A stretch of DNA of 64,000 nt from Paramecium pentaurelia (lineage: Eukaryota > Ciliophora > Oligohymenophorea > Peniculida > Parameciidae), in NCBI GenBank assembly GCA_905183005.1, contig CAJJDO010000034.1, positions 202,060-266,059 on the forward strand, in the 5' to 3' direction. Under the pieces are notes generated by a model, which did no database searches, was not told the DNA's origin, and saw nothing but the letters and a program-made list of their open reading frames with translations. The translations under genes and the position numbers were made by a program. Shown in pieces: positions 36,523 through 48,472 of the stretch (within the stretch, counting starts at the first letter, position 1; the number at the start of each line of letters is the position of its first letter).

Positions 36523-37647
36523 ATGGATTAATAAAATTCAGCCAATCGAGAAGAGAATTCAGTTTAGGCAAGACTTAGAAGAAGAAGAAATGATTCTAAT
36601 AATAGAGACTATTCTTGTGGTTGTGGTAAAAGTTATTTAAGTTATGCCGCCTTATATACTCATTTAAAGTATTCTGCTTATATAATAGAAAGATAGAAAC
36701 ATGATTCTATAGCTCCAGATGGAACTCAATTACCTAATAATGCAAATTAAAGACCAGGAAGAGGTAGACCAAGAAGAGTAATAAAATCATAATATAATAT
36801 TAGTAAGATGACTAAGATAGAAAAAGTGCTAAATCTGATGATGGATAATCTGAAAGTGTAAATGAACCAGATGAGACTATAGAAGAACTTTTAACTTTTT
36901 TGGATAGTTTAGGTAATTTTAGATAAACTGAAAAATTTTCAAATGATGTAGAAATATAGGTTTTTCTCCTTTAAAATTTTCCTTGTAATGTGTTTTCAAA
37001 TTGTTCTGAATATTAGGGAATATATGATTTATTAAAAGATCTGACAAATGAGAAAGTAGACTATATTTTTCTATTAAAGATTAAAATTTAAGATATTGAT
37101 CTTCTTGCTAATGAACTTTTAGATAAAGATACATCTTTACGTAAAACAAATATTACTAAAATAATGGCATATTTTTTGACATAAATAGGTCCAAAGTTAT
37201 GTGTTGAAGCATATAAAGAAGTAATTAGGAATATATATATACTTTTATAGATGGTTATATTCATAGTTTTTTATTAGAAATGTTTGAATATATTGGGTTA
37301 TTAAGCAATATAAAAATATAATTAAGAATTAAGAAAAGGAGATAATAAATTTTTGGATATCAAAGAAGGTTTTATTTCAAATATATAAATTAGAGGTCAC
37401 TCAAAACTAAGAATTTTGTGATGTTTAAAATGGAGAACATATGCTTTTGATTGCTAATGATTTTATATTATCATTTTTACCTTAGTCCTATTTAGGATTA
37501 GAGGCAATTGAAAAGAATTTCAAAATATTTGGTAGTTGTGCTGAAAAATTAAAAAATGCTGTTTATGTTACATAACATTTCTCTTATTGGTTATATTCTT
37601 TAAAATTTACAAATTCTAGATTAGATTTTTATACTGATGATGATTGA
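36523..37647 (+). CDS. C2H2 zinc finger / AT-hook protein
   Basis: ATG 36523, TGA 37645-37647. Introns of 24 and 26 nt are clear. The first falls inside the zinc finger and joins CGCGKSYLSYAALYTHLK to QKHD, giving a C-x-C-x12-H-x4-H finger. An AT-hook-like RGRPRR follows at ~residue 55. Next are an acidic segment and a helical C-terminal region (GIYDLLKDLTNEKVDY, HMLLIANDFILSFLPQSYLG). Between about 37200 and 37370 the frame changes and I could not place the intron, so that part is uncertain. Probably a DNA-binding nuclear protein; targets unknown. Confidence 0.68.
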
Positions 37648-37705
37648 TCATTTTTAATTATAAATGTGTGTTTAAATAAATAGACATAAATTATTAATTA
37701 AATAA

Positions 37706-38596
37706 ATGAGTGAGTTGGAATATGTGAATCTTGAAAAATAATCAAAAGGAAATAAAAACAGAAATAATAATTAATTCAACAGAAGAGGCAGAAGAGGAGA
37801 TAGAAACTAATCAAACAGAAGAATTAGACCTGTATGGAAATAAAGATAAATACAATAAAGATAATAATAATAGCAAGTACATCTTTTTGAAAACATTACA
37901 GGGATAATAAAGATCAAATAGATTTAGAAGAATACCAACTGGATAAGCTAGAAGATAAAGAATAAATCGAATCTAAAATAGGCCTAGATAATAGTAAAGA
38001 GAAAGAGAAAGAGGAAGAGATAGAGTGAGAGAAACAGATAGAGATAGAGATGATGATAGAGAAAGATAAAGAGATAGAGATAGAAATAGGGAAGAATAGA
38101 GATATAATAATAGAGATAGAGATAGAGAAGTTAATTCTAAAGGACCTAGACCTAATGTTATTGTTAGAGGATTAGATCCACATTAAACAGAAACTGGACT
38201 TAGAGTAAATATCTTAATTTAATATTTTAGGAATTTTGTTCATAATATGGACCAATGGAAATGTGCAAATTGGAGAGAGACAATTTTGGAAATGTTAGGG
38301 TATTATATTTAAATATTTGAATCTAGCCTGAAGGAATTGGTTTGATTAGATTTTTTAAATAAGAAAATGCTGAATTATTTGTTTCAAAAGTTGATGGTGA
38401 AGTAGTCAATGTTAATGGAGATGATAAGAGCGTAAATATTTTATATAATTGGTAGTTGAGAAGACTTTCTGCTAAAATAGTTGGGCAGAATAATAAAAAT
38501 AATAATGATAGATAAACTAGTGGAATACTTAAGATAAGTAGAGGTCCTATTCAAAAGTAATTATAATCTAACATTATTAGATCATGGAGAAGATGA
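37706..38596 (+). CDS. RRM protein with RD-rich tract
   Basis: ATG 37706, TGA 38594-38596; introns of 25, 26, 27 and 24 nt; 262 aa. The N-terminal half is extremely Arg/Gln/Asn-rich, with a block of RD/RE dipeptides (RERERGRDRVRETDRDRDDD). A single RRM follows: VIVRGLDPHQTETGLREFCS (RNP2-side), PMEMCKLER, and GIGLIRFFKQENAELFV (RNP1-like). The layout, basic tract plus one RRM, resembles ALYREF/THO-type export factors or U1-70K-like splicing proteins. RNA binding is likely; the precise role is not fixed. Confidence 0.8.
37988..38133 (+). repeat. Purine-rich GATAGA/AGAGA tract (coding)
   Basis: Imperfect repeats of agatag/agagaa in the RRM gene, encoding the Arg-Asp/Arg-Glu dipeptides. The six-base periodicity matches two codons, so it is coding low complexity rather than a free microsatellite. 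Confidence 0.7.
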
Positions 38597-38806
38597 AATG
38601 GTGATATATGAATTAATAATATTTTAAACAAATCCTAAATATTTAGCATTAACTATGGTAAATAGCTTTATGGAGAAGTCTTTATAAGGATGTATTGTAT
38701 TTAGATAATAATAAACATACTCTTTAGACTTTATCTATAAACTACTATCTTCACAATATATTATCTATAATTATACACAGTTACCATACGAATAATATGA
38801 ATACAA

Positions 38807-39992
38807 TCATTTAATTTATTGCATTACTTTTAGGACATCTACCTTTGATTTAGGTTCTCTGATTTTCTTTGGTTCTTGCAAACAATATTTGATCATAAAG
38901 TATTTTAATGGATCAATCACTATTAAATCTAATAGTAAACTAGGTAGATATTCAATAAACCATTATAAATTATCAAAACTTAGAAACATTATGAGCCATA
39001 TTATTATTCCAATACTTGAAATCCAAACCATTATTAAAGCATATTTCAACTTTTAATGATGATGAACAATGCATTTAATTGAATAATAATCACTTATTTT
39101 TAATAGGAAACAACAGCTTATTGTAATTCCTATAATGATCCAAAAATTGAAATTTGGTAAATAATTTATGAGGAGTCCTGACACATCCATACATATTATT
39201 TATCGAAAATATATTGTAAGGATCATAAATATTCTTGAAATCCCTTCTTTATGGGAATAAAATATTTTACTAAATTAATGACATTTCTATTTTTATTTTA
39301 ATTTATACATAAAAATCATTTTCTGGTTTTGGTATTAAATAATTTGGATCCTATTTGATTGCTTCAACCCTTCCAAAATTACTAAATTGTGATATTCTTG
39401 GTTGATTTTATTAATATTTTTAATTATTTGATCTAGGTGTAAAATCTCCTATACTACTTCTATCACTTTGTATTTATGATAATCTTTTTCCAGGAGTCCT
39501 TAAACTTCTTCTATTTGTAGTCTATACAGTATCAATTCCTTCAAAAGTACCAATTGTAGGTTTTCTCAAAATTGTCCTTCTTAAAGTATTAGATCTTTAA
39601 GGTGTTCTATTAATTCTTGGAGATGACACTTATTTTGGGTCAACAGTGAAACGAATAGGAGAATGTTATTCTGAAATATTTCTTTCCCCATTACTATATA
39701 ATTAATCATCTTAATTCAAATTAGGTGAATTATCTCCTTGATTATTAAAAAAATCTTCTAATTCATTGTTATCTAATCTAGTTATTTGTTGGATTCTAGT
39801 TTGACTCTATATCTTAGATGTAATTGGTAAAATTCCAAAAGTAGTTTCACCAGGGTTTTTATTATTATTAATTTGAGGAGATATTGATGCTAATTTATAC
39901 TATTTATCTAAAAGATATCCAATCAATATTATCAAAATAATGAATAATGTCCATGATCCTAAATATACTAAAATTATAAAGTTAGTAATCAT
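38807..39992 (-). CDS. Multipass membrane protein, 387 aa
   Basis: ATG 39992-39990, TGA 38809-38807, one 22-nt intron. An N-terminal helix (VYLGSWTLFIILIILIGYLL) is followed by ~170 polar, Asn/Gln/Thr-rich residues with basic TPQRSNTLRR- and RRSLRTPGKR-like stretches. After the intron come four more hydrophobic segments: RIFMILTIYFRQII, FWIIIGITISCCFLL, MVWISSIGIIIWLIMFL and LLLDLIVIDPLKYFM. The arrangement faintly recalls the membrane core of ciliate polycystin-like proteins, but no diagnostic domain is visible. I regard it as unassigned. Confidence 0.65.
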
Positions 39993-40532
39993 AAATTTAT
40001 TTTATAAAATTTCATTCAAAAATTCTATCTTGATTGCAGTTATACAAAACTTTAGAATTTTGATATGCATGTACTTATAAAATAATAATTATCAAATCCT
40101 TGTTGGTATATTAAAATAATAATATATATTAATTTATTAATTAAATATCATGGAAGATCATTTATATCTAAAATAATATTCAAATTTTTGTTAAAATATT
40201 TTCATAAATAGATTTCTGTAATCTTAAATGACAAATAATTAATAAAATTTAATTTTGATTATCTTTTTGTTATTCAATTTTTGAGTTATTTTAACATTTA
40301 AGTAGTTTGATATTTAAAAAATGGTAAATATATGAAAATAAAAAGTAAAAAATTAAAGAAGAATGAAAATACATTATTTATATAAGATTTATAATTTATT
40401 TATACATAAAAATAGATTATATTTAATTATTTTCAAAATGATTCTAGAATTTTAGAGTGAAAATATTTGAGTTTATTTTAAATATTTATTGTTGTCATAT
40501 ATAATATAACTCTATCTATTTTAGTTTTTTTA
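39993..40532. other. Gene-free AT-rich region
   Basis: 540 bp between the start of the membrane-protein gene and the stop of the MYND kinase gene, both on the minus strand. Frames lack coding character. Confidence 0.4.
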
Positions 40533-41669
40533 TCATTTATCTCTACCCATACATGAAAATAAACTGACAATTCTTTTAAAGACATTTCTATCTTCTTAAT
40601 GATTTTTTGGAGCAATTTATTATTGTTGATAACTTGCTTATGTTTCATAAGAATATGAATTTGAATTTTCTTCATTTTTTAAATTGTTTTAAGATTCTCT
40701 AGTAATATATGGATGTTATATTATCTCATTTAATGTGATTCTTTTATTAGGTTCAGGAACAAGCATTTTGATTATTAAATCCTTTGCATATTGATCAGTC
40801 ATAGTAAATTTGGGTTCAGTGAAATTTAAGATTTGTTCAATCATCTCTTCTTCAGTACCTATAGATTTTATTATATTCTAAAATACCAGAAAGAATAGGT
40901 TTTTTTTCTATCATCCAATATAAAAGACATCCTAAACTCCAAATATCTACAGAATATGATTGTGGATAATTCTTTAAAATTTCAGGTGCCATAAATTCAT
41001 AAGTACCAGAAAAGTTACTAATGACATCTTTTTGTGTAGCTAAACCAAAATCACATAATTTAACATTATTTTTATCACTTAATAATACATTTGTTGGTTT
41101 GATGTCTCTATGAATTATTCCTTTATTATGAAGATATTATAATGCATTGCATAATTGAATTATTATCTATTTTGGATCTATTTACATACTAGTTGTTAAA
41201 TGACCATTTTCTAAAAATATTGTATAATTGATACTTGCATATTCTTAAATCAAATATAAATGATCATCTTTATCTATGAATTATAATAGTTAGATAATGT
41301 ATTTATGCTTTAGTTATTTATGTATTTTAAGTTCTCTGTAAGCTATATTTTTATTTATTTTTTTTATCGCAAAATTATATCCATTCAGTTATTTTAAGTA
41401 CACCATTCCAAAACTACCTTTACCTATTAGATTCATTCCATAATCCAATTAACTGTAAGTTAATTTTGGAACTATTTCAAATAAACCATTGCAAACCAAT
41501 TAATGATATCCTTCCCTATACAAAATGTAATTATTAAATACCAATCGAAATCTCTACATTTAGTTGAACAATAGAATGCATTAGAACAATTATCACAAGT
41601 TATCTAGGTACCACTTATAATAGAATTGTATTATATCTGTTCATTGCATTTAGAATTTTAGCAATTCAT
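40533..41669 (-). CDS. MYND zinc finger fused to Ser/Thr kinase
   Basis: ATG 41669-41667, TGA 40535-40533; introns of 26 and 28 nt; 360 aa. Residues 1-65 carry a MYND-like finger: MNCQNSKCNEQ...ITCDNCSNAFYCSTKCRDFDW..YHQLVC, with C, C, CxxC, CxxxC, H and C ligands. The kinase domain (~residues 75-325) follows with GKGSFGMVYLK, FAIKKI, HRDIKPTN, DFGLATQ, EFMAPEIL and VDIWSLGCLLY; all catalytic residues are present, and the C-lobe ends VPEPNKRITLNEI. The tail ends FSCMGRDK. MYND fingers bind proline-rich peptides and may target the kinase. The combination is unusual. Confidence 0.85.
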
Positions 41670-41754
41670 GTATAGGTTTCAGAAATGGAAAATTTATTAA
41701 ACTAAAATAACAAATACATTTAATTTGTATTATTATATGTGTATTAACTTAAAA

Positions 41755-42268
41755 TCAATTATAGCTATATGGTACAACAATTTCTTCTTACTAAATAATT
41801 AATAACTTAATTTTACATGATGTAAAGGAACCAAATCAATCCAATCAGCACTATTTAATGGAAGTAAACCAATATTGTATAATTTATAAAGTACTACTCC
41901 TAATTACAATAATCCAGCAGATAAATAAATTAATTTATATAAAAACAACGATATTCCTCTATTCTCTAATGCTGAAAATGCTTAATCCATTTTTGCAATT
42001 GTGGATATAGCTTACCATAAAAATTATCCAATGATCACAATTGTAAATATATTCATCATATTTCCTGTCATATACAAAGTGAACATTATCATAAATATAT
42101 TTCCAAATCCCCCCTTAGCTATACCCATAGCTTTCTAATTTTTTATGTTAATAACATTACTTTCTCTAAATCATCCCTCAATTCTTATCCTTAACAATCA
42201 TCATATGCTTTTTTATATCCAACTGGATCAGGTAAACTTTTTTCTCTTTTTATTTTGATTTCCCACAT
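41755..42268 (-). CDS. EMC4: ER membrane protein complex subunit 4
   Basis: EMC4 is part of the EMC insertase that places membrane proteins in the ER. ATG 42268-42266, TGA 41757-41755; introns of 26 and 26 nt; 153 aa, the normal size. The family marks are SLPDPVGYKKAYDD, a first membrane helix (FGNIFMIMFTLYMTGNMMNIF), a second hydrophobic part (SLFLYKLIYLSAGLLQLGVVLY) and the conserved end IGLLPLNSADWIDLVP, equivalent to GLLPTHASDWLAF. Only the short N-terminus differs. The downstream end of the neighbouring gene lies 43 bp before its start. Confidence 0.92.
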
Positions 42269-42311
42269 ATAAAATATATATATATATATATTGTTATTAT
42301 ATAAAATTATT

Positions 42312-43378
42312 TCATCGTAATTTTGATTATCCAATTTCAACTTTATAAAGTTCCTTATAGATTTCTGAAATTGATTTATCAAGAGTAGAAATTAGATGTC
42401 CAGAACCAGAATGAACTACAGGAGCCTAATAAGATTAATATGTTTTTTACTTTAATATTTCTTTCTTTAATTATATTGCATTTCTTTAATATTTATTTAG
42501 AAGTTTCAACAGGATTGAATGTCTCTGTTTCATTACCTTATTTTGGTTAAGTTCCATTATCATCTTACTTATTTAAATTATCATTTGGAATAGTTTTTTA
42601 TTTTTCTTGAGATGTTGGAGGTTTTCTTCTGCTATCTTCTTATGTATGAACTTAAGGAAGTGATCTTGCATGTTCCATTAAAGTTACTTAGTATTTTTAT
42701 ATATGTTTTACATGGTAAATTATTGTACATTGTTTATGCTGCTTAAAAATGAGTTTTATTATGTAATGATGGTAATAAATTCTTTGCTATCAATCTTGAT
42801 AAATATGCCTTTCTTTCTAAAGAAGACATACCTTCTGAAAAATGTTCTAAATTAAGAATCTTTTTATGATCAAGTTTCATGTTTTCTACTTGAGATTGTG
42901 TATGATCTTTTAAAAATTATTCAATTCTTGCTAAAGCAGTTTTATCTCTATATCTAAAAACATCTCTTTTTATATCTTTAGAGGGATCTCTTTCTCTAAA
43001 ACAATATTTTCCTACTTTTAAATTTGGTAAGAAATCTAAATTATTATTTTTTTCTTATGCTTCTTGAATTCTATCTTTTTCATGCTTAAATCCTTTAACA
43101 TATATCTGTGGATCTCCAAGATTCTTTGTTGGATCTTCATCTCTAAATTAATATGCTTCAGGTGGCTTGTATTCATTACATACAATTGGGTTCTCCAACA
43201 TATTAATAACAAAATTTTCTATTCTTTTCTTATAATTTTTAGATAATCTTTGATTGAGTTCTAATTTAATTTTAAGAATACCTTTACGATTCTCTCTTTA
43301 TTTTAAATAGTCCTTTTTTATTTTGTCTATTTCTTTTGTGAATGCCAATTACTTATCGTACTGGTAACTATTAAACAT
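42312..43378 (-). CDS. Unrecognised protein, 338 aa (possibly cytoskeletal)
   Basis: ATG 43378-43376, TGA 42314-42312; introns of 25 and 25 nt. The N-terminal half is charged and helical (FTKEIDKIKKDYLKQREN, KKRIENFVINMLENP). A central block has CFRERDPSKDIKRDVFRYRD and TALARIEQFLKDH, followed by LERKAYLSRLIAKNLLPS. The C-terminal part is Gln/Thr-rich and polar. The style resembles ciliary or axonemal proteins of ciliates, but no named domain is visible, so I leave it unassigned. Confidence 0.7.
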
Positions 43379-44033
43379 ATGAACTTAATTTTACTCTCCT
43401 TTATAATAATAAATTATATTTATATAAAATAATAAATTAGTAGTTATTGTATAATTGTTTAGAAATGATAATGCAATTCAAACTTAATGATTTTTTATTA
43501 TTCCAAATAAAATTCAACATAATATTCAATTGACTTTTTATTTATTTATATATTTCTTATAAATATATGTTTTTTATCTCTTCTCACCCTCTTAATATAG
43601 AATTTTAGATACTAATATTATTCACAATAAAAATTGGAATCTATCTATTGTTTGTTTATAATAAATATAAGAATTATTCTATTAGAATATTCCACTCAAC
43701 TCAAAAGATTAAATTATGAAAAAGAGCATCTTTTTAATGTATTGAAATCAACTAAAGAAAACTTTAATATATATGTAATTATTCTATATATTCAACCAAC
43801 TCAATTAAAATAATAATTGCTTAAATTTATACTCTATTCTATAATGAATCATCTCCATTATATATAAATTGTAAGATATACTAAAGTATTTGAAGATAGT
43901 CTCTAAACAAATAAATATTTTATCTGATCATTGTAATTAATTTATTGAGATATAGTAATATCAATATTTGTGTTTTGTATATAAAAATAATTCAAGATTA
44001 AAGAAGACATTTACTTCTTCAATCAACTTACTA
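43379..44033. other. Gene-free AT-rich region (divergent promoters)
   Basis: 655 bp between divergent starts. No coding frames seen; it should contain the promoters of both neighbours. Confidence 0.4.
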
Positions 44034-44556
44034 ATGAGACACAAAAACTAATTTTAGTTGAAGAATGGAAAAACTTAAAGTATATATTCAACTGAATCTA
44101 CAATTCAAACTCCTTCTAGATAATTATCACCAAAATCACCATAGATTTGGACCTCATCTGCTTTATCCAATACAAGTATTATGTATTCATTATTAAATAG
44201 ATCTGCCAGCGTAATCTGATTTATAATATTAGGTGAAAATCAAAGAACTTTTAGAAGAAAATTAAATGTTGATTCATAAAAGCTCCATGCAAGATTTAAT
44301 CATTAATAGATTATAATAAATAGAAGAATTGGAACCAATACGATCCTGCAGAGTAAATACTTTAAATAATGTTCGAAAAAATGATAAGAAACAAATCAAT
44401 AAAATTTAAAAATCTGTTTACACAAGGGAAATAGAGAGCAAAGATGATAAAATGTTATTTACTTTCTTTAGTCCAGAACCAAATAAGAAAACTAGTGTAT
44501 GCAAACTTCCAAAAGTGTTTTAAGTGATTCCAAAGAAAAAAAAATATTTTATATGA
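44034..44556 (+). CDS. Hypothetical Ser/Thr-rich protein, 166 aa
   Basis: ATG 44034, TGA 44554-44556, one 22-nt intron after ...NRSASV. An ATG at 44067 opens a different frame that stays open, but the upstream ATG gives the natural reading with SPKSPQIWTSSALSNTS, then a short coiled coil (KIKELLEENQMLIHKSS) and a basic C-terminus (FQVIPKKKKYFI). Several SP dipeptides could be phosphorylation sites. No family recognised. Confidence 0.6.
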
Positions 44557-45695
44557 CCAACTGTTATTATTTGATAACATCGTTAACTTATTATTTGTAT
44601 TTGATTTTAAAAATAAAGGATTTATCTTATTTCTTGTTAAATAAATAGATTGTTATGAAAACAGTAGAGATCGGATAATTTAATTTTTACATTATTCAAA
44701 ATGATATTTTTGTTTTTAGATTTATTTTTCATTTGATATTTTATATTTTATTAAAATAAATTCTTATATATCTCTATAATTTTAATAAATTCAATAGTTA
44801 AAGGTTCACACACATGAGAAAAAATTGAAAATCCATATCAAATTAGTCTATTAACCTTATTAATTACATGAATTGATCAAACATCTTTCTAGTATTATAA
44901 TATTAAATTCTAACATATTTTATCATAATACATTTTTATTTCAAATCATACCTCTATTATAAAACAATATTCAACCTTATTAATAATATTTATCAGAAAG
45001 TCTTATATCATTATTTTAAGATAAGTATGTTCTCAATTAATAACTGTTATACAAAAATATAAATTTAAAAGAGTAAAATGATGAGAAGTATAGACTCATA
45101 ATAATAATAATAATCATTTTAAACTTATGAATACTTAAAAATTAAGAATAAATATTTATTAATATATTTTATGACTTTTGTCCTCAGTATTAATGATTAA
45201 TAAAATTAGAGTGATTATTATAAGGATAGATGCTTTTCAGATTTCAAATGATAATTTGGAGATGAAAATGATATAATATAGATCCTTAATATTGCTAATA
45301 TTTTGATAAAGGACTAAATTTATATATTCAGAATTTAATATTATTATTTTCTACATTATGAAGTTTCATTGATTGAGAAAAACAAAATAAGGATTAACTT
45401 AATGACACATTCATATGTTTTAAATTCTAATTAAAACATATGAAATATAGTCATTAGAAAAATGATAATGTGGGAATTATTAAAACAGCCAGAATTTAAA
45501 TTATTGTAAAATGAAGATTATTTTTACTTATGGTGAATTGAATTATAATCAAGAAGAATCAATTAACATAGAAATTCATTTATGGAATGAGTTATAATAA
45601 AAAAAAGTACTGGAATTATTTAATAATAAATAGTATATCATTTGTTACTTATTAGAATAGATATATATACAAAATTATATTCAATAACATGATTT
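44557..45695. other. 1.1-kb gene-free AT-rich region
   Basis: Lies between two converging genes, so no promoter is required for them. I saw no frame of more than a few dozen codons with coding character, and no repeat or RNA gene. A small relic around 45450-45560 on the plus strand (MIMWELLKQPEFK...) is possible but weak. Confidence 0.35.
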
Positions 45696-46652
45696 TCATT
45701 TTGAGAGTTTTTCATAGACTTGTAGATATTTTCTAAGATGAGAGAGCGAATTATTACATATGTAAATTAACTATGAATATAATTAAAATGTATACCCCAT
45801 ATTTTTGAATAAATATTTGAATAAGTTGAAGCAATCTTTGAGTGAAATTCTCTTATTTAAAGTGATAAAGATTGACTATCATATGTAAACAATCATCCTT
45901 CTAAAGTTAATGTTCCAATAAGCTCTTCTCTTAAGTATTACAAAATTCTACTATTGTCTTTAAATTAAACTTCTTCAAAGTTCTATAATCATCCTTTGAT
46001 TAAGGTACATATCCATAACAGATATTTTTATTTAATTAGAATATCATCTATTTTAAATTTGCTAGATTATCTGAATATATTAGTAAAGCATCTTTATAAT
46101 ATGATTCTAAAATTAATTAACAATACTGTTTACATTCAGATTCTAAATCCAGTTTATATACAGGACTTGAATATTCACTTTTAGTTAGAAAATGATATTA
46201 GTATTGTATTTAAGCATCATTAATATCTAAGAGACAAGTATATTATGAAATTCCATCTTTATTTTTCATTCTAATTCTTTTTTTAAATTTGCCTAGGGTT
46301 TCAGGAGATCCAGAAATATATATTAAGCAATTTGATGGATTTAAACATTAAAAACAAACTTTTCTATGGTTCCACACATCAAATATATGTTTAGTAGTTA
46401 CTCTATTGGGTCCAGATTCCCAAAAAACTGTTTAAACACTCTCATATTGAGAAATAAAATATTTATATTCAATTTCATGGTAGGCTACTTCCACTTCCCA
46501 AATATCATTCTAAAGCTTGAATTAATAAATACTTCTGTCCAATTCATTCGAATGGCTTATTTTGGATTCCATTATCCTAAATACTTTGAATTTCCAGAAA
46601 TATACACAGCCTAACCGAATTCTGTTTTGAATTGGATTTTTAAATGAATCAT
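45696..46652 (-). CDS. Laforin-like protein: two CBM20 domains plus degenerate phosphatase
   Basis: ATG 46652-46650, TGA 45698-45696; introns of 23 and 25 nt; 302 aa. Two starch/glycogen-binding CBM20 modules stand in tandem: VYISGNSKYLGQWNPKQAI with NDIWEVEV..EYKYFI, and CLIYISGSPETLGKFKKRI. The C-terminal ~110 aa follow a dual-specificity phosphatase layout as in laforin: ICYGYVPQSKDDYRTLKKF, LKTIVEFCNTQ, then QLIQIFIQKYGLIYICNNS. At the active loop, where HCx5R is required, it reads ICNNSLSHLR: the Cys is present, but His and the properly spaced Arg are absent, and the protein ends soon after. Probably binds glycogen without phosphatase activity; that is inferred. Confidence 0.72.
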
Positions 46653-47128
46653 TTCACCAAAGAGAGTCAATAAATAATTAATTTCAAAGGATTTATTTGA
46701 GATGCTTATGATGCTTTTTTTAATACGTAAGAATTTTAATATAAATTAGAAATTTATGATTAAGTATAAATTTCACTTCAAAATATCAATTATTATCATA
46801 AATTAGCTTACTTAATATCTAATTAAGACATTTATATAACATAATACAACAAAAGAATTTAAACTTATTTTTATTTATAAAAATCAAATATTTCATCAAA
46901 TTACTTATTAATGTATAAATAAGTTGTAAACAATAATAAAGATATATTATAGAAAGTATGAATATTTTTAATATGAATATATAAAAAATAATAAAATAGA
47001 TTCTATTCAAATTTAAAATAAATGATGTTAAACCACTCATATATATATAAATTATGTTATTTAAAAATTATAATGAATATATTAAGAACAATAAATTAAT
47101 TAATATCTTAAATTTTTTAATGTATATT
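46653..47128. other. Gene-free AT-rich region
   Basis: 475 bp between two minus-strand genes. Open frames here on both strands are short, hydrophobic AT-rich translations without coding character. Confidence 0.4.
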
Positions 47129-48282
47129 TCAAATCTCTAATTCTTAAATATAACTTTTAATTTATGGATTAAGTCTAGTAGTGAATATCTCAATACATTC
47201 ATTTATGATATTTAATTCATTAAATCTGAAAAATTAATATATATAAATATTACTTTATTTATCTTAAATTTTGATTAGCTCTTAAATCATCATCACATGT
47301 TTTTTTCCAATCATTATATTCTTAATTTTTTACAGTTAAAAGTTATTCTTTTGATTCAATATCATTTTGAAATTCAAGTAATTTCTATTTTTATTTTTCT
47401 GCCTCTGCTTATAATGATGCTATATTTGTATTTAAAGTTTATAATTCTAAATTATATCTATTTTTTTATAATTAATATAATTCTTCCTTTTATTCATCTC
47501 CAGATCTATCAACAGAAAGCAAATGTTACAAAGACTATTTATAATTAATAATTAAATTACTTCAACTAATTCATCAATTATTTATATGATTTTTGGTACA
47601 TTATCATCACCTGCAGCAGCAATCAATATTTTTACTAATCCATGATAAGGACTAGTCTTATTTAATGATTCAAGATGTTTATGTAATTTAGCTCTTACAT
47701 CACCAACTTATAAAAATGAACTTTTAAGTTAAGATAGAATAGCTTTTGCTTTTTTTAATCCTGATATAAAATCTAATGTTTCTTATTATTTTTATTAGAA
47801 ATCTTTCTAATTTATATATGACATATACCTTTTCCTCTGATCTTGAAAATTCTGCTCCATTTCTTCTATCTTAAATTCTCTTTTATTAATCAAGTTTGTC
47901 TTTAATTTAATATGTAATTATATTTAATTCTTCTTATTTGAAAGGTAAAGTTCTTTCATTATCAGATTTTTTATTTTAAGCATTTTCAATAACAATTTAC
48001 AATTCATTAAATCTTAAATTGCAAGATTCTTAACTTTGTTTAATAGATTATGAATTATCATCTAGATCATTTTAAGTAGCTTTTTACATAGCCTTAAGTT
48101 AATTTACTACTCCATCAACAGATGCACTTAAAATGAATGAAATTTTACTCTTCACTTGCAAGTGTAATTTACATTGTTGCTATAATAGTTTTTCCAAATT
48201 CATAATTCTATAGTTATGCTAATAATTCATAATCATTTGCTGCAACAATAACGATAACAAAGAATATCAAGGATAAATTCAT
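47129..48282 (-). CDS. Trichocyst matrix protein
   Basis: Secreted content protein of trichocysts, the regulated secretory organelles of Paramecium; family members are processed precursors that form the crystalline expandable core. ATG 48282-48280, TGA 47131-47129; introns of 22, 22, 26 and 28 nt; 351 aa, family-typical. The N-terminus MNLSLIFFVIVIVAAND is a signal peptide. The rest is alpha-helical, coiled-coil-like and acidic/Gln-rich, with SVDGVVNQLKAMQKATQND, a central acidic hinge and the family-style end KTCDDDLRANQNLRQIKF..INECIEIFTTRL. It lies 190 bp from a second, diverged family member on the same strand. Confidence 0.85.
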
Positions 48283-48472
48283 ATTTATTAATAAAATAAA
48301 AACGATATTATAAATATAGATAAGTACTTATATTTTAGATAATCAAAAATGTTTATATTTTAATGATCTATTCTTATTTAAAAACATATACATATAAAGT
48401 ATATAAAGTTTAAAAAGTTTAAAATGTTAAATTTATTCTTGTATATTAAAAAGAAACTTAAAGTCATTCCTT

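Noticed and set aside
46366..46614. Plus-strand 82-aa ORF
   Set aside because: Antisense to the CBM20 domains, which are clearly coding on the minus strand.
47297..47548. Plus-strand 83-aa hydrophobic ORF
   Set aside because: Antisense to the trichocyst matrix protein gene; typical AT-rich shadow.
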